Both the position numbers and the translations under genes were made by a program. 12,944 nt of DNA from Clostridium sp. CAG:632 (GTDB lineage Bacteria > Bacillota > Clostridia > Lachnospirales > Lachnospiraceae). Below are positions 6,982 through 12,944 of the stretch, piece by piece. Below the pieces are notes generated by a model. It was not told where the DNA came from and did no database searches. It saw only the letters and a program-made list of their open reading frames with translations. Location of the stretch: the NCBI GenBank assembly GCA_000431515.1, contig HF991348.1, positions 1 to 12,944 of the forward strand, read 5' to 3'. The number at the start of each line of letters is the position of its first letter. The stretch's first letter is position 1.

Positions 6982-7911
6982 ATGTATGACGGTATTATAA
7001 ATGTATATAAAGAGCCGGGCTACACTTCCTTTGATGTGGTAGCGAAGCTTCGGGGAATTCTTCATCAGAAGAAGATCGGACATACCGGAACATTGGATCC
7101 GCAGGCAGAGGGTGTTCTGGTGGTTTGTCTTGGAAAGGCTACTAAGTTGTGTGATATTTTGCCGGATCATGATAAGGAGTATGAGGCCGTTCTGCTGCTT
7201 GGAACGACCACAGATACAGAGGACATGACCGGAACGGTATTGACGGAACAACCGGTTGATGTAACGGAAGAGCAGGTGCGACAGGTGATTGCATCTTATG
7301 TTGGTACGTATGAACAGGTACCGCCCATGTATTCAGCAATTAAAGTAAATGGTCAGAAACTATATGACCTGGCAAGGCAGGGGCAGGTGATCGAACGGAA
7401 ACCGAGACCTGTGACTATCTATACGCTGGAGATTCTTGATATGGATCTGCCGAGAATCCGGTTACGGATCCGGTGCAGCCGGGGAACATATATCCGGAGC
7501 CTGTGCCGGGATATTGGAGAGAGTCTTTCCTGTGGCGGATGTATGGAACAGCTGATCCGTACCCGAGCCTGTGGGTTTCATGCGGCGCAGAGTCTGCGGC
7601 TGGACGAGATCGAGGCACATGAGAAGGATGGCACTTTGGCCGGCTATATAACGGCTATTGATGAAATGTATGCAGAGTTGCCGAAGCTTACGGTAACGGA
7701 GGCCGGTGACAGACTGATCCATAACGGAAATAAGTTCCGCAAAGAGTGCATTGCTTCTATGACGGAAGGAACACAGACGGAAACCTGTGAGGATGACAAC
7801 ATGGACGAGGCAGCCAGATATCTGGTATATGATTCCGGAAAGAGATTTACGGGAATCTATGAATATGATCTTGGAGCGGGAGAATTCCGCCCGTACAAGA
7901 TGTTTTTATAA
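6982..7911 (+). CDS. truB: tRNA pseudouridine(55) synthase TruB
   Basis: Converts U55 in the T-loop of tRNAs to pseudouridine. The 309-residue product contains the catalytic motif GHTGTLDPQAEGVL (33-46) with Asp39 as the expected nucleophile, then PPMYSAIKVNGQKLYDLARQG and RGTYIRSLCRDIGESL, all typical. The C-terminal ~80 residues resemble the usual TruB C-terminal RNA-binding (PUA-like) part, but include an acidic, Thr/Glu/Asp-rich insertion at about 257-276. ATG 6982 starts one base after the nrnA stop, and its ribosome binding site (AGAGG at 6971-6975) lies within nrnA, so the two are probably translationally coupled. Identification is firm. Confidence 0.96.
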   Translation: MYDGIINVYKEPGYTSFDVVAKLRGILHQKKIGHTGTLDPQAEGVLVVCLGKATKLCDILPDHDKEYEAVLLLGTTTDTEDMTGTVLTEQPVDVTEEQVRQVIASYVGTYEQVPPMYSAIKVNGQKLYDLARQGQVIERKPRPVTIYTLEILDMDLPRIRLRIRCSRGTYIRSLCRDIGESLSCGGCMEQLIRTRACGFHAAQSLRLDEIEAHEKDGTLAGYITAIDEMYAELPKLTVTEAGDRLIHNGNKFRKECIASMTEGTQTETCEDDNMDEAARYLVYDSGKRFTGIYEYDLGAGEFRPYKMFL

Positions 7912-7938
7912 TGAGATTTGATAAAAGCAGGATTAGAT

Positions 7939-8841
7939 ATGCAGCACATTACAGAAGTGAAGGACTTAAAATTACAGAATACAGCGATTGCTTTGGGAAA
8001 ATTTGATGGATTTCACAGAGGCCATCAGTTATTGCTTGAGCAGGTAAAGACCTGGCAGGATCAGGGAATGACCGGAGTGATTTTTACATTTGCACCGGCC
8101 GGCCGGCAGATCGGTGTCGGAAAGCATATTGACAGTCATGCTGAGAAGATTCGAAAATCTGTCGATACAGGGATACAGGTACTATTGGAATATCCATTTT
8201 CAGAAAAGTTTGCAAGATTGCAACCGGAAGAGTTCGTAGACCAGATATTGATCGGACAGCTGGATGTAAAAGCGGTGGCGGTGGGAAGTGATTTCCATTT
8301 CGGCAGGAATCGTGCCGGAGATGCGGCACTGTTAGAACAGCTTGGACACAGGAAAGGGTTCCAGGTGAAAGTGTTTGATAAACTGCAGGAGCAGAAGAGG
8401 GACATCAGCTCTTCCGTTATCCGTGAAGCGATTGAGTCCGGTGATATGGAGCAGGTAACCGCATGCTTAGGACACGGATATACCATATCCGGGCCGGTAG
8501 TGCATGGACAGGCATTGGGACGCACAATCGGGATACCGACTGCGAATCAGAAGGTGCCGGAGGATAAGCTTGTACCGCCATACGGAGTCTATGCAGTCCG
8601 GGTTCATTGGAACCGGAACGAATATTATGGAATTGCCAATCTGGGATGTAAGCCAACCGTCAGCGAGAAGGCAGAGGTAGGACTGGAGACTTATATTTTT
8701 GATTTTGACAGGGATATTTACGGAGAATATCTGGAGGTAGAGCTGCTTCATTTCCTGCGAGCAGAGCAGAAGTTCGACAATCTGGATGCATTGGTTACAC
8801 AGATGCAGGCGGATATTGGGCGGGCAAAAGAAATCCTGTAG
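7939..8841 (+). CDS. ribF: Bifunctional riboflavin kinase / FAD synthetase RibF
   Basis: Phosphorylates riboflavin to FMN and adenylylates FMN to FAD. From ATG 7939 the product is 300 residues, normal for the family. The N-terminal nucleotidyltransferase (FAD synthetase) domain shows GKFDGFHRGH (20-29), GSDFHFGRNRAGD (116-128) and SSSVIR (157-162). The C-terminal riboflavin kinase domain (from about 176) shows GRTIGIPTAN (194-203), GVYAVRV, GIANLGCKPT and LETYIFDFDRDIYG. Start choice: a TTG at 7918 is in frame but lacks a ribosome binding site; ATG 7939 has AGGA 6 bases upstream. It is the last gene of the operon, just before a strong hairpin. No FMN riboswitch is seen upstream, so its expression likely follows the operon. 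In B. subtilis rpsO follows ribF; here it does not. Confidence 0.95.
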   Translation: MQHITEVKDLKLQNTAIALGKFDGFHRGHQLLLEQVKTWQDQGMTGVIFTFAPAGRQIGVGKHIDSHAEKIRKSVDTGIQVLLEYPFSEKFARLQPEEFVDQILIGQLDVKAVAVGSDFHFGRNRAGDAALLEQLGHRKGFQVKVFDKLQEQKRDISSSVIREAIESGDMEQVTACLGHGYTISGPVVHGQALGRTIGIPTANQKVPEDKLVPPYGVYAVRVHWNRNEYYGIANLGCKPTVSEKAEVGLETYIFDFDRDIYGEYLEVELLHFLRAEQKFDNLDALVTQMQADIGRAKEIL

Positions 8842-8857
8842 TTATAGAACAGAATAA

Positions 8858-8893
8858 AAAGGGCTGTGTCGTAATTTCACGATACAGCCCTTT
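8858..8893. terminator. Bidirectional terminator between ribF and the ABC transporter operon
   Basis: A 15-bp stem (AAAGGGCTGTGTCGT with ACGATACAGCCCTTT) encloses a 6-base loop. In + strand RNA all positions pair, with one G-U; in - strand RNA that position is an A-C mismatch. The - strand copy has the better U-tract (TTTTTATT after the stem), while the + strand continues TTTCAGGTTTT. It therefore probably ends both the nine-gene operon and the convergent transporter operon. Confidence 0.88.
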
Positions 8894-8908
8894 CAGGTTT
8901 TAAAGAGA

Positions 8909-9712
8909 TTATGAATTCTTCAATTTTCCAAGGAACTCCTGCATCCGTTCATTTCCGGAATGGAAGACGTCCTCCGGTGCTCCTTCCACAACGACGTAGC
9001 CTTTATCCATGAAGAGTACCCGGTCGGATACCTTTCTGGCAAAGTCCATTTCGTGTGTAACAATAATCATTGTCATATGTTCTTCGGCTAATTGCTTGAT
9101 GACCTTCAGAACTTCGCCGGTAAGCTCCGGATCCAGTGCCGAGGTTGGCTCATCAAAAAAGAGTACATCCGGATTTAATGCCAGAGCTCTGGCAATGGCT
9201 ACACGCTGCTGCTGGCCGCCGGATAACTGATGCGGATAGTAATCTGCCTTATCGGAAAGACCCATCTGTGCAAGGAGCTTTTCAGCCTCTGCAAATACCG
9301 CATCCTTCGGCCGTTTCTGAACATGGATCGGAGCATCTGTCAGATTCTTCAGAACACTATAATGCGGAAAAAGATTAAAGTTCTGAAAAACCAATCCAAA
9401 GCTCTGCTTGATCGTATCCAGCTCTGACGGTTTCGCATATACGGTATGACCGTCTGTCATAGTCGCAGCGGATCTTCCGAGATAAGATAAATCTCCTTCA
9501 TCCATGGTCTCCAAAAGTGTAGCACAGCGAAGCAATGTAGACTTACCGGAACCGGATGGACCGATAATGGAAACGACCTCACCCTGATGAACGGTTAAGG
9601 AGATATCCTTTAATACTTCCAGATCATCAAAAGATTTTCGGACATGATTCATTTCCAGATATGGAACCTCTGATATTTGATTTTCCTGATTTTTAACTTC
9701 TGTTACAGACAT
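8909..9712 (-). CDS. Polar amino acid ABC transporter, ATP-binding protein
   Basis: Cytoplasmic ATPase of a polar amino acid (GlnQ/HisP type) importer, 267 residues. All nucleotide-binding motifs are intact: Walker A GPSGSGKST (51-59), Q-loop Gln110 in GLVFQNFNLFPH, signature LSGGQ (163-167), Walker B with FFDEP (Asp187, Glu188), D-loop SALDPE, and the switch His220 in VTHEMDFA. It has a ~17-residue N-terminal extension and a longer than usual segment between Walker A and the Q-loop (about 79-100), compared with short GlnQ proteins. Start ATG 9712 has AGGAGG close upstream. It lies 11 bases after the permease gene on the same strand, so the three transporter genes form one operon. The amino acid carried cannot be read from the sequence. 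Confidence 0.94.
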   Translation of the reverse strand: MSVTEVKNQENQISEVPYLEMNHVRKSFDDLEVLKDISLTVHQGEVVSIIGPSGSGKSTLLRCATLLETMDEGDLSYLGRSAATMTDGHTVYAKPSELDTIKQSFGLVFQNFNLFPHYSVLKNLTDAPIHVQKRPKDAVFAEAEKLLAQMGLSDKADYYPHQLSGGQQQRVAIARALALNPDVLFFDEPTSALDPELTGEVLKVIKQLAEEHMTMIIVTHEMDFARKVSDRVLFMDKGYVVVEGAPEDVFHSGNERMQEFLGKLKNS

Positions 9713-9723
9713 CCTGACACCTC

Positions 9724-10371
9724 CTAGTAATAGCTTAGCTTCTTTTCAACCCGGCCCATGATAAAGGATACCAGAAGGTTGAATATATAGTAGAAGAGTG
9801 CAGCCACTGCGAACGGAACCATGGAAGTCTCTGCTGCGGCAATCTGTTTTGCAACCGTAAACATTTCAATGCAGGATAAGGTAAATGCCAGAGAGGTATC
9901 CTTTACCAGTGTAATGATCTCATTGGTAACCGCAGGCAGGATGATCTTAATTACCTGTGGCAGAATGATCTTGATAAAGGTCTGGGACTTGGTATATCCC
10001 AGTAACTTTGCTGCCTCATGCTGCCCCTTTGGAATTGCTTCGATACCGGAACGGTAGATCTCTGCAAAATAAGCTGCATAGTTGATCGCAAATCCGATGA
10101 TAATAGCCGGGAATCTCCAGCCGCTACCGATCTGGATCTTAAATAAGTACCATGGAAAGAAGTAGACAACCATTAACTGCAGCATCAAAGGCGTTCCACG
10201 CATGATAGAAATATAAAACTGTGTAATAGACCGGATGATCCGGTTTTTAGACATTCTTCCGAATGCTACCAGAAAGCCAAGCGGCATGGAAAAGATCAGG
10301 GTCAGAAAAAAGATACTGACAGTGGTTAACATACCTTGGGCTAACTGGCTGACAATAACCGAAAACGACAT
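9724..10371 (-). CDS. Polar amino acid ABC transporter, permease protein (HisM/GlnP type)
   Basis: Integral membrane subunit, 215 residues, usual for the HisMQ family. Membrane segments by hydrophobicity are at about 9-37, 61-78, 86-105, 132-152 and 184-205. The family motif MRGTPLMLQL is at 57-66, and the cytoplasmic EAA loop that docks on the ATPase is at about 106-130 (GQHEAAKLLGYTKSQ). Only one permease gene is present, so it presumably works as a homodimer. Start ATG 10371 follows GAGGGA, and the gap to the receptor gene stop is 13 bases. Substrate is unknown; family assignment is firm. Confidence 0.94.
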   Translation of the reverse strand: MSFSVIVSQLAQGMLTTVSIFFLTLIFSMPLGFLVAFGRMSKNRIIRSITQFYISIMRGTPLMLQLMVVYFFPWYLFKIQIGSGWRFPAIIIGFAINYAAYFAEIYRSGIEAIPKGQHEAAKLLGYTKSQTFIKIILPQVIKIILPAVTNEIITLVKDTSLAFTLSCIEMFTVAKQIAAAETSMVPFAVAALFYYIFNLLVSFIMGRVEKKLSYY

Positions 10372-10384
10372 ATAACAATCCCTC

Positions 10385-11173
10385 TTAATCTAAGCAAACC
10401 ATATCAGTAAGACCATATTTCTCAGCAAGTTCATCAAAAGTACCATTTTCTTTTAAGGTATGAAGATCCTTGTTAACGGTATCACGCAGGTCTGTGTTGT
10501 TTAATGCAAAACCGATTCCGTACTGCTCAGAATTCAGATGCTCGTCTAAAATAATGAAAGAACCGTTATTCCGGCTGTCAATCTGGTACTGTGCAACACC
10601 GATATCCATAGCAATTGCATCTACAGAGCCGGCTTCCAGTTCTGCAAAAGCAGTATTGTAATCAGCGAACTCCTGTAATTTACCGAAGGTATCTGCCAGT
10701 GCTTTCTGCTGTTCCTCATCGCTTAAAACGGAAAGAGCAGCGGATGCAGCCTGAACACCAACAGTTTTGCCGCTTAAATCAGATAACTTGGTGATGCCGG
10801 AATCGGCAGAGGTAACGATTACCTGACTGTTATCTACATATGGATCAGACCATGCATAGTCATCCTCACGGCCGTCCATGGTGAAACCATTCCAGATACA
10901 GTCGATAGAACCGGAGTTTAACTCGTTATCCTTGTTATCCCATACGATCGGTTGCTTTACCAGTGTCCAGCCCTCTAAGTCACAGACTGCCTGAGCTAGT
11001 TCCAGGTCAAATCCGGTATATTCTCCGTTTTCGTCCATATATCCGTAAGGAGGATATTCAGCATCAAAACCAACAGTAAATGTTTTGCTGTCGCCGGCAC
11101 TCTTTCCGCAACCGCTGAGCAGCAATGCGCCAAGAGCAAGTGTTGCAACTAAACAGGTTAATTTCTTTTTCAT
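10385..11173 (-). CDS. Amino acid ABC transporter substrate-binding lipoprotein
   Basis: Extracellular receptor of the importer, 262 residues, family 3 solute-binding protein. It begins with a lipoprotein signal: Lys-rich MKKK, a hydrophobic core, and the lipobox LLSGC with Cys22 as the expected lipid-attachment site. The mature part starts with VGFDAEYPPYGYMDENGEYTGFDLELAQAV, hallmark of the family (GFDLELA at 54-60; quoted here in two pieces: VGFDAEYPPYG and GFDLELAQAV). Next comes NGFTMDGRED, whose Arg is the usual ligand alpha-carboxylate contact, followed by SDPYVDNSQV and a hinge-containing second lobe. ATG 11173 has AAAGGA upstream. It is the first gene of the operon, read from the divergent control region. 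Ligand (glutamine, cystine, arginine or other) cannot be told by eye. Confidence 0.94.
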   Translation of the reverse strand: MKKKLTCLVATLALGALLLSGCGKSAGDSKTFTVGFDAEYPPYGYMDENGEYTGFDLELAQAVCDLEGWTLVKQPIVWDNKDNELNSGSIDCIWNGFTMDGREDDYAWSDPYVDNSQVIVTSADSGITKLSDLSGKTVGVQAASAALSVLSDEEQQKALADTFGKLQEFADYNTAFAELEAGSVDAIAMDIGVAQYQIDSRNNGSFIILDEHLNSEQYGIGFALNNTDLRDTVNKDLHTLKENGTFDELAEKYGLTDMVCLD

Positions 11174-11186
11174 TGTTTGTCCTTTC

Positions 11187-11206
11187 TGAGAATGAATTCA
11201 TTCTCA
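11187..11206. promoter_or_regulatory. 20-bp perfect palindrome in the transporter leader (operator or RNA hairpin)
   Basis: TGAGAATGAATTCATTCTCA is perfectly symmetrical. It sits 13 bases before the receptor gene start, next to its ribosome binding site and about 40 bases downstream of the predicted transcription start. As DNA it could bind a dimeric repressor with TGAGAAT half-sites. As RNA it would form an 8-bp stem with an AATT loop next to the ribosome binding site. No known regulator box was matched with confidence. Confidence 0.6.
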
Positions 11207-11221
11207 CAGCATTATTATGTA

Positions 11222-11237
11222 GCAGGAGAAAGCCTGC
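11222..11237 (-). other. Small inverted repeat in the transporter 5' leader
   Basis: A 5-bp GCAGG/CCTGC inverted repeat with a 6-base loop lies just after the predicted transcription start of the transporter operon and before the 20-bp palindrome. It could form a small 5' stem-loop, but this is weak on its own. Confidence 0.35.
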
Positions 11238-11250
11238 ACACAAAGTTCAT

Positions 11251-11278
11251 ATTATCATAAGGAAAGGAGCAGTGTCAA
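11251..11278 (-). promoter_or_regulatory. Promoter of the amino acid ABC transporter operon
   Basis: Read on the - strand: a perfect TTGACA (11273-11278), a 16-base spacer, and GATAAT (11251-11256; 5 of 6 consensus bases). The transcription start would be near 11244, giving a leader of about 70 bases before the receptor gene ATG. It is a sigma-A-type promoter. Confidence 0.75.
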
Positions 11279-11334
11279 CGAATGCGAAAAGAATCTTCGA
11301 AAAGTTCAAAAACAAAAAAGAAAAAAATATGCGT

Positions 11335-11360
11335 TTTGTCAAGGAAAAAAGCTTGACAAA
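11335..11360. promoter_or_regulatory. 9-bp inverted repeat overlapping the ylxM-ffh -35 box
   Basis: TTTGTCAAG and CTTGACAAA are perfect inverted copies separated by 8 bases (GAAAAAAG). The right arm contains the whole TTGACA -35 box of the ylxM promoter. This geometry fits an operator whose binder would block sigma factor access, but an A-rich loop and chance symmetry of a TTGACA box are alternatives. Confidence 0.45.
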
Positions 11361-11381
11361 CAGAAACGGCCTATATATAAT
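11353..11381 (+). promoter_or_regulatory. Consensus sigma-A promoter of ylxM-ffh
   Basis: TTGACA (11353-11358), a 17-base spacer and TATAAT (11376-11381) match the vegetative consensus at all twelve positions. An A-rich tract upstream (about 11281-11330) could act as an UP element. Transcription would start near 11388, about 35 bases before the ylxM ATG. Strong constitutive expression is expected for SRP. Confidence 0.92.
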
Positions 11382-11388
11382 AGCAACG

Positions 11389-11410
11389 TGTAAAGCAAAT
11401 AACCTTTACA
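11389..11410 (+). other. Possible 5'-terminal stem-loop of the ylxM-ffh mRNA
   Basis: TGTAAAG (11389-11395) and CTTTACA (11404-11410) form a 7-bp inverted repeat with an 8-base loop, right at the predicted mRNA 5' end. The stem ends at the first base of the AAGGAGG ribosome binding site (11410-11416). It could stabilise the mRNA end or tune access to the ribosome binding site. Confidence 0.4.
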
Positions 11411-11422
11411 AGGAGGACTGAC

Positions 11423-11785
11423 ATGGAAGTAGAAAAGATTCTGCGACAGTCCATGCTATATGATTTTTACGGTGAATTATTGACAGAGCACCAGAAACGG
11501 ATTTACGAGGATATCGTATTTCAGGATATGTCATATACGGAAGTGGGCGAAATGGAAGGCATTAGTCGTCAGGGTGTATATGATCTGATCAAGCGATGTG
11601 ATAAAATCCTTGAAGAATATGAAGAGAAATTAAAGCTGGTGGAGAAATTCCGGAATACGAAACAGAAGGTAGCTAAGATCCAGAAGATAGCAGCCGGGCT
11701 TAAAGAGGCAAATGCGGATTCTGCCCTGGTTGGCAGGATTGAGGAAATGGAACAGTTATCCCGAGAGATTTTGGAAGAATATTAG
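11423..11785 (+). CDS. ylxM: SRP-associated helix-turn-helix protein YlxM (UPF0122)
   Basis: A 120-residue protein of the YlxM/UPF0122 family, which is encoded next to ffh in Firmicutes; the streptococcal homologue has been reported to bind SRP components and modulate SRP assembly. Seen here: family opening VEKILRQSMLYDFYGELLTEHQ, then a sigma-70 region 4-like helix-turn-helix at about 22-58 (MSYTEVGEMEGISRQGVYDL), then a Lys/Glu-rich coiled-coil-like tail (about 60-120). ATG 11423 has AAGGAGG 6 bases upstream. The ffh ribosome binding site overlaps its stop codon, so the two are coupled. Family identification is firm; mechanism is only known from relatives. Confidence 0.94.
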   Translation: MEVEKILRQSMLYDFYGELLTEHQKRIYEDIVFQDMSYTEVGEMEGISRQGVYDLIKRCDKILEEYEEKLKLVEKFRNTKQKVAKIQKIAAGLKEANADSALVGRIEEMEQLSREILEEY

Positions 11786-11789
11786 GAGG
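11784..11789 (+). promoter_or_regulatory. ffh ribosome binding site overlapping the ylxM stop codon
   Basis: AGGAGG begins within the ylxM TAG (11783-11785) and lies 5 bases before ATG 11795, supporting translational coupling of ylxM and ffh and fixing the ffh start. Confidence 0.85.
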
Positions 11790-11794
11790 CTTGA

Positions 11795-12944
11795 ATGGCA
11801 TTTGACAGTTTATCAGAAAAACTTCAAACGGTATTTAAGAAGCTGCGAAGCAAGGGTGCATTAACAGAGAAGGATGTCCAGGAGGCAATGAAGGAAGTTA
11901 AGCGCGCATTGCTGGAGGCGGACGTTAACTTCAAGGTTGTAAAGCAATTCATTAATACAGTCAGTGAGCGGGCAGTCGGACAGGATGTTCTGAATGGATT
12001 GAATCCGGGACAGATGGTCATTAAGATTGTAAAGGAAGAAATGGTAAATCTGATGGGTTCAGAGACCACCGAGATAAAGATGCTTCCTTCCAATGAGATT
12101 ACGGTTGTCATGATGTGTGGTCTGCAGGGTGCAGGTAAAACAACCACTGCAGCGAAGTTGGCAGGACAGTTTAAGAATAAAGGCAAGAAACCATTGCTGG
12201 CAGCGCTGGATGTATACCGGCCGGCAGCAATCAAACAGTTAGAGATCAACGGTGAAAAGGTTGGTGTTCCGGTATTTACCATGGGGGACAACCACAAGCC
12301 GGTAGATATTGCAAAAGCAGCGATAGAGCACGCATCCAAGAATCATCAGAATCTGGTATTTCTGGATACAGCCGGACGGCTTCATGTAGATGAAGCAATG
12401 ATGGAGGAACTGGAAGAAATCAAGAGTCAGGTGGCAGTTACTTATACATTGCTGACTGTAGATGCCATGACAGGTCAGGATGCAGTGAATGTTGCAACGA
12501 ATTTTAATGAGAAAATCGGAATTGACGGCGTTGTTCTGACGAAGTTAGACGGTGATGCCAGAGGCGGTGCTGCACTTTCTATCCGTGCGGTAACCGGAAA
12601 GCCGATTCTATATATTGGTATGGGTGAGAAGCTTTCGGATCTGGAGCAGTTCTATCCGGATCGTATGGCAAGCCGGATCCTTGGCATGGGAGATGTGGAA
12701 TCTCTGATTGAAAAAGCCACGGCAGCCATTGATGAAGAGAAAGCGAAGGAAATGACCCAGAAGCTGAAGAAGAACGGCTTCGATTATAACGATTTTCTGG
12801 ATAGTTTGGAACAGATGGATAAGCTGGGAGGCATGCAGGAAATGCTGTCGATGCTTCCGGGAATGGGCAGTCAATTAAAGAATGTTCAGATTGATGATAA
12901 TGCAGCTGCTCATCCAAAGGCAATCATCCTGTCAATGACACCGG
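11795..12944 (+). CDS. ffh: Signal recognition particle protein Ffh (3' partial)
   Basis: SRP54 GTPase that, with SRP RNA, recognises signal sequences on nascent chains and delivers ribosomes to FtsY at the membrane. The frame stays open to the window end (383 codons; the family usually has about 440-450 residues). Order: helical N domain (1-95); G domain with G1 GLQGAGKTTT (109-118), DVYRPAA (139-145), DTAGRLH (191-197), TKLDGDARGG (249-258) and the closing helix DRMASRILGMGD (289-300). The methionine-rich M domain starts near 310 (MTQKLKKNGFDYNDFL, MLPGMG). The sequence stops at ILSMTP, just before the Arg- and Gly-rich SRP RNA-binding helix-turn-helix expected next. Gly-Ala-Gly in the P-loop instead of the more common Gly-Ser-Gly is a mild variant. 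ATG 11795 lies 9 bases after ylxM. Confidence 0.97.
   Translation, partial: MAFDSLSEKLQTVFKKLRSKGALTEKDVQEAMKEVKRALLEADVNFKVVKQFINTVSERAVGQDVLNGLNPGQMVIKIVKEEMVNLMGSETTEIKMLPSNEITVVMMCGLQGAGKTTTAAKLAGQFKNKGKKPLLAALDVYRPAAIKQLEINGEKVGVPVFTMGDNHKPVDIAKAAIEHASKNHQNLVFLDTAGRLHVDEAMMEELEEIKSQVAVTYTLLTVDAMTGQDAVNVATNFNEKIGIDGVVLTKLDGDARGGAALSIRAVTGKPILYIGMGEKLSDLEQFYPDRMASRILGMGDVESLIEKATAAIDEEKAKEMTQKLKKNGFDYNDFLDSLEQMDKLGGMQEMLSMLPGMGSQLKNVQIDDNAAAHPKAIILSMTP

Noticed and set aside
7842..7938. FMN riboswitch before ribF
   Set aside because: The gap is only 27 bases and the preceding sequence is truB coding DNA; none of the conserved FMN-aptamer segments is visible.
11337..11342. Second - strand TTGACA (from the left arm of the inverted repeat) as an extra transporter promoter
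   Set aside because: The sequence 16-18 bases further on the - strand is a T/C-rich run with no -10-like hexamer.
11125..11421. 98-residue + strand open frame across the divergent control region
   Set aside because: It overlaps the lipoprotein signal sequence region in antisense, runs through both promoters, and lacks a ribosome binding site and recognisable domains.

Overview
The window looks like chromosomal DNA from a Clostridia-class Firmicute, most likely a Lachnospiraceae member. This rests on the gene order rimP-nusA-rnpM(ylxR)-ylxQ-infB-rbfA-nrnA-truB-ribF, strong AGGAGG-type ribosome binding sites, A/purine-rich coding strands, Firmicute-type ylxM-ffh pairing, and an IF2 with a very long Lys/Pro/Glu- and Asn-rich linker. 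The genus assignment is inference; no rRNA is present to settle it.

Layout. (1) 1-789: the 3' part of a gene for a membrane-anchored protein with an acidic linker and a small C-terminal domain; its start lies outside the window. (2) 790-967: a spacer with a strong GAAA-loop hairpin and a possible promoter. (3) 968-8841 (+): a nine-gene transcription/translation operon. It encodes ribosome maturation (RimP, RbfA), transcription elongation/antitermination (NusA), two small RNA-binding proteins (RnpM/YlxR, YlxQ), initiation factor IF2, the nanoRNase/pAp phosphatase NrnA, tRNA pseudouridine-55 synthase TruB and the bifunctional FAD synthetase RibF. Genes are close or overlapping; the largest internal gap (infB-rbfA) holds a second GAAA-loop hairpin. 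(4) 8858-8893: a terminator shared by convergent transcription units. (5) 11173-8909 (-): a three-gene polar amino acid ABC importer, in the order lipoprotein receptor, permease, ATPase. (6) 11174-11422: a divergent control region with a promoter on each strand, a 20-bp perfect palindrome and a 9-bp inverted repeat over one -35 box. (7) 11423-12944 (+): the signal recognition particle operon, ylxM then ffh; ffh is cut by the window end just before its SRP RNA-binding motif.

The genes form three units: building and running the translation/transcription machinery, amino acid uptake, and protein targeting. Almost everything is well-known housekeeping. I found no convincing evidence of a wholly new system. 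The points most worth checking are the non-coding ones (the palindrome, the inverted repeat at the ffh promoter, the rimP leader hairpin) and the Asn-rich IF2 linker.
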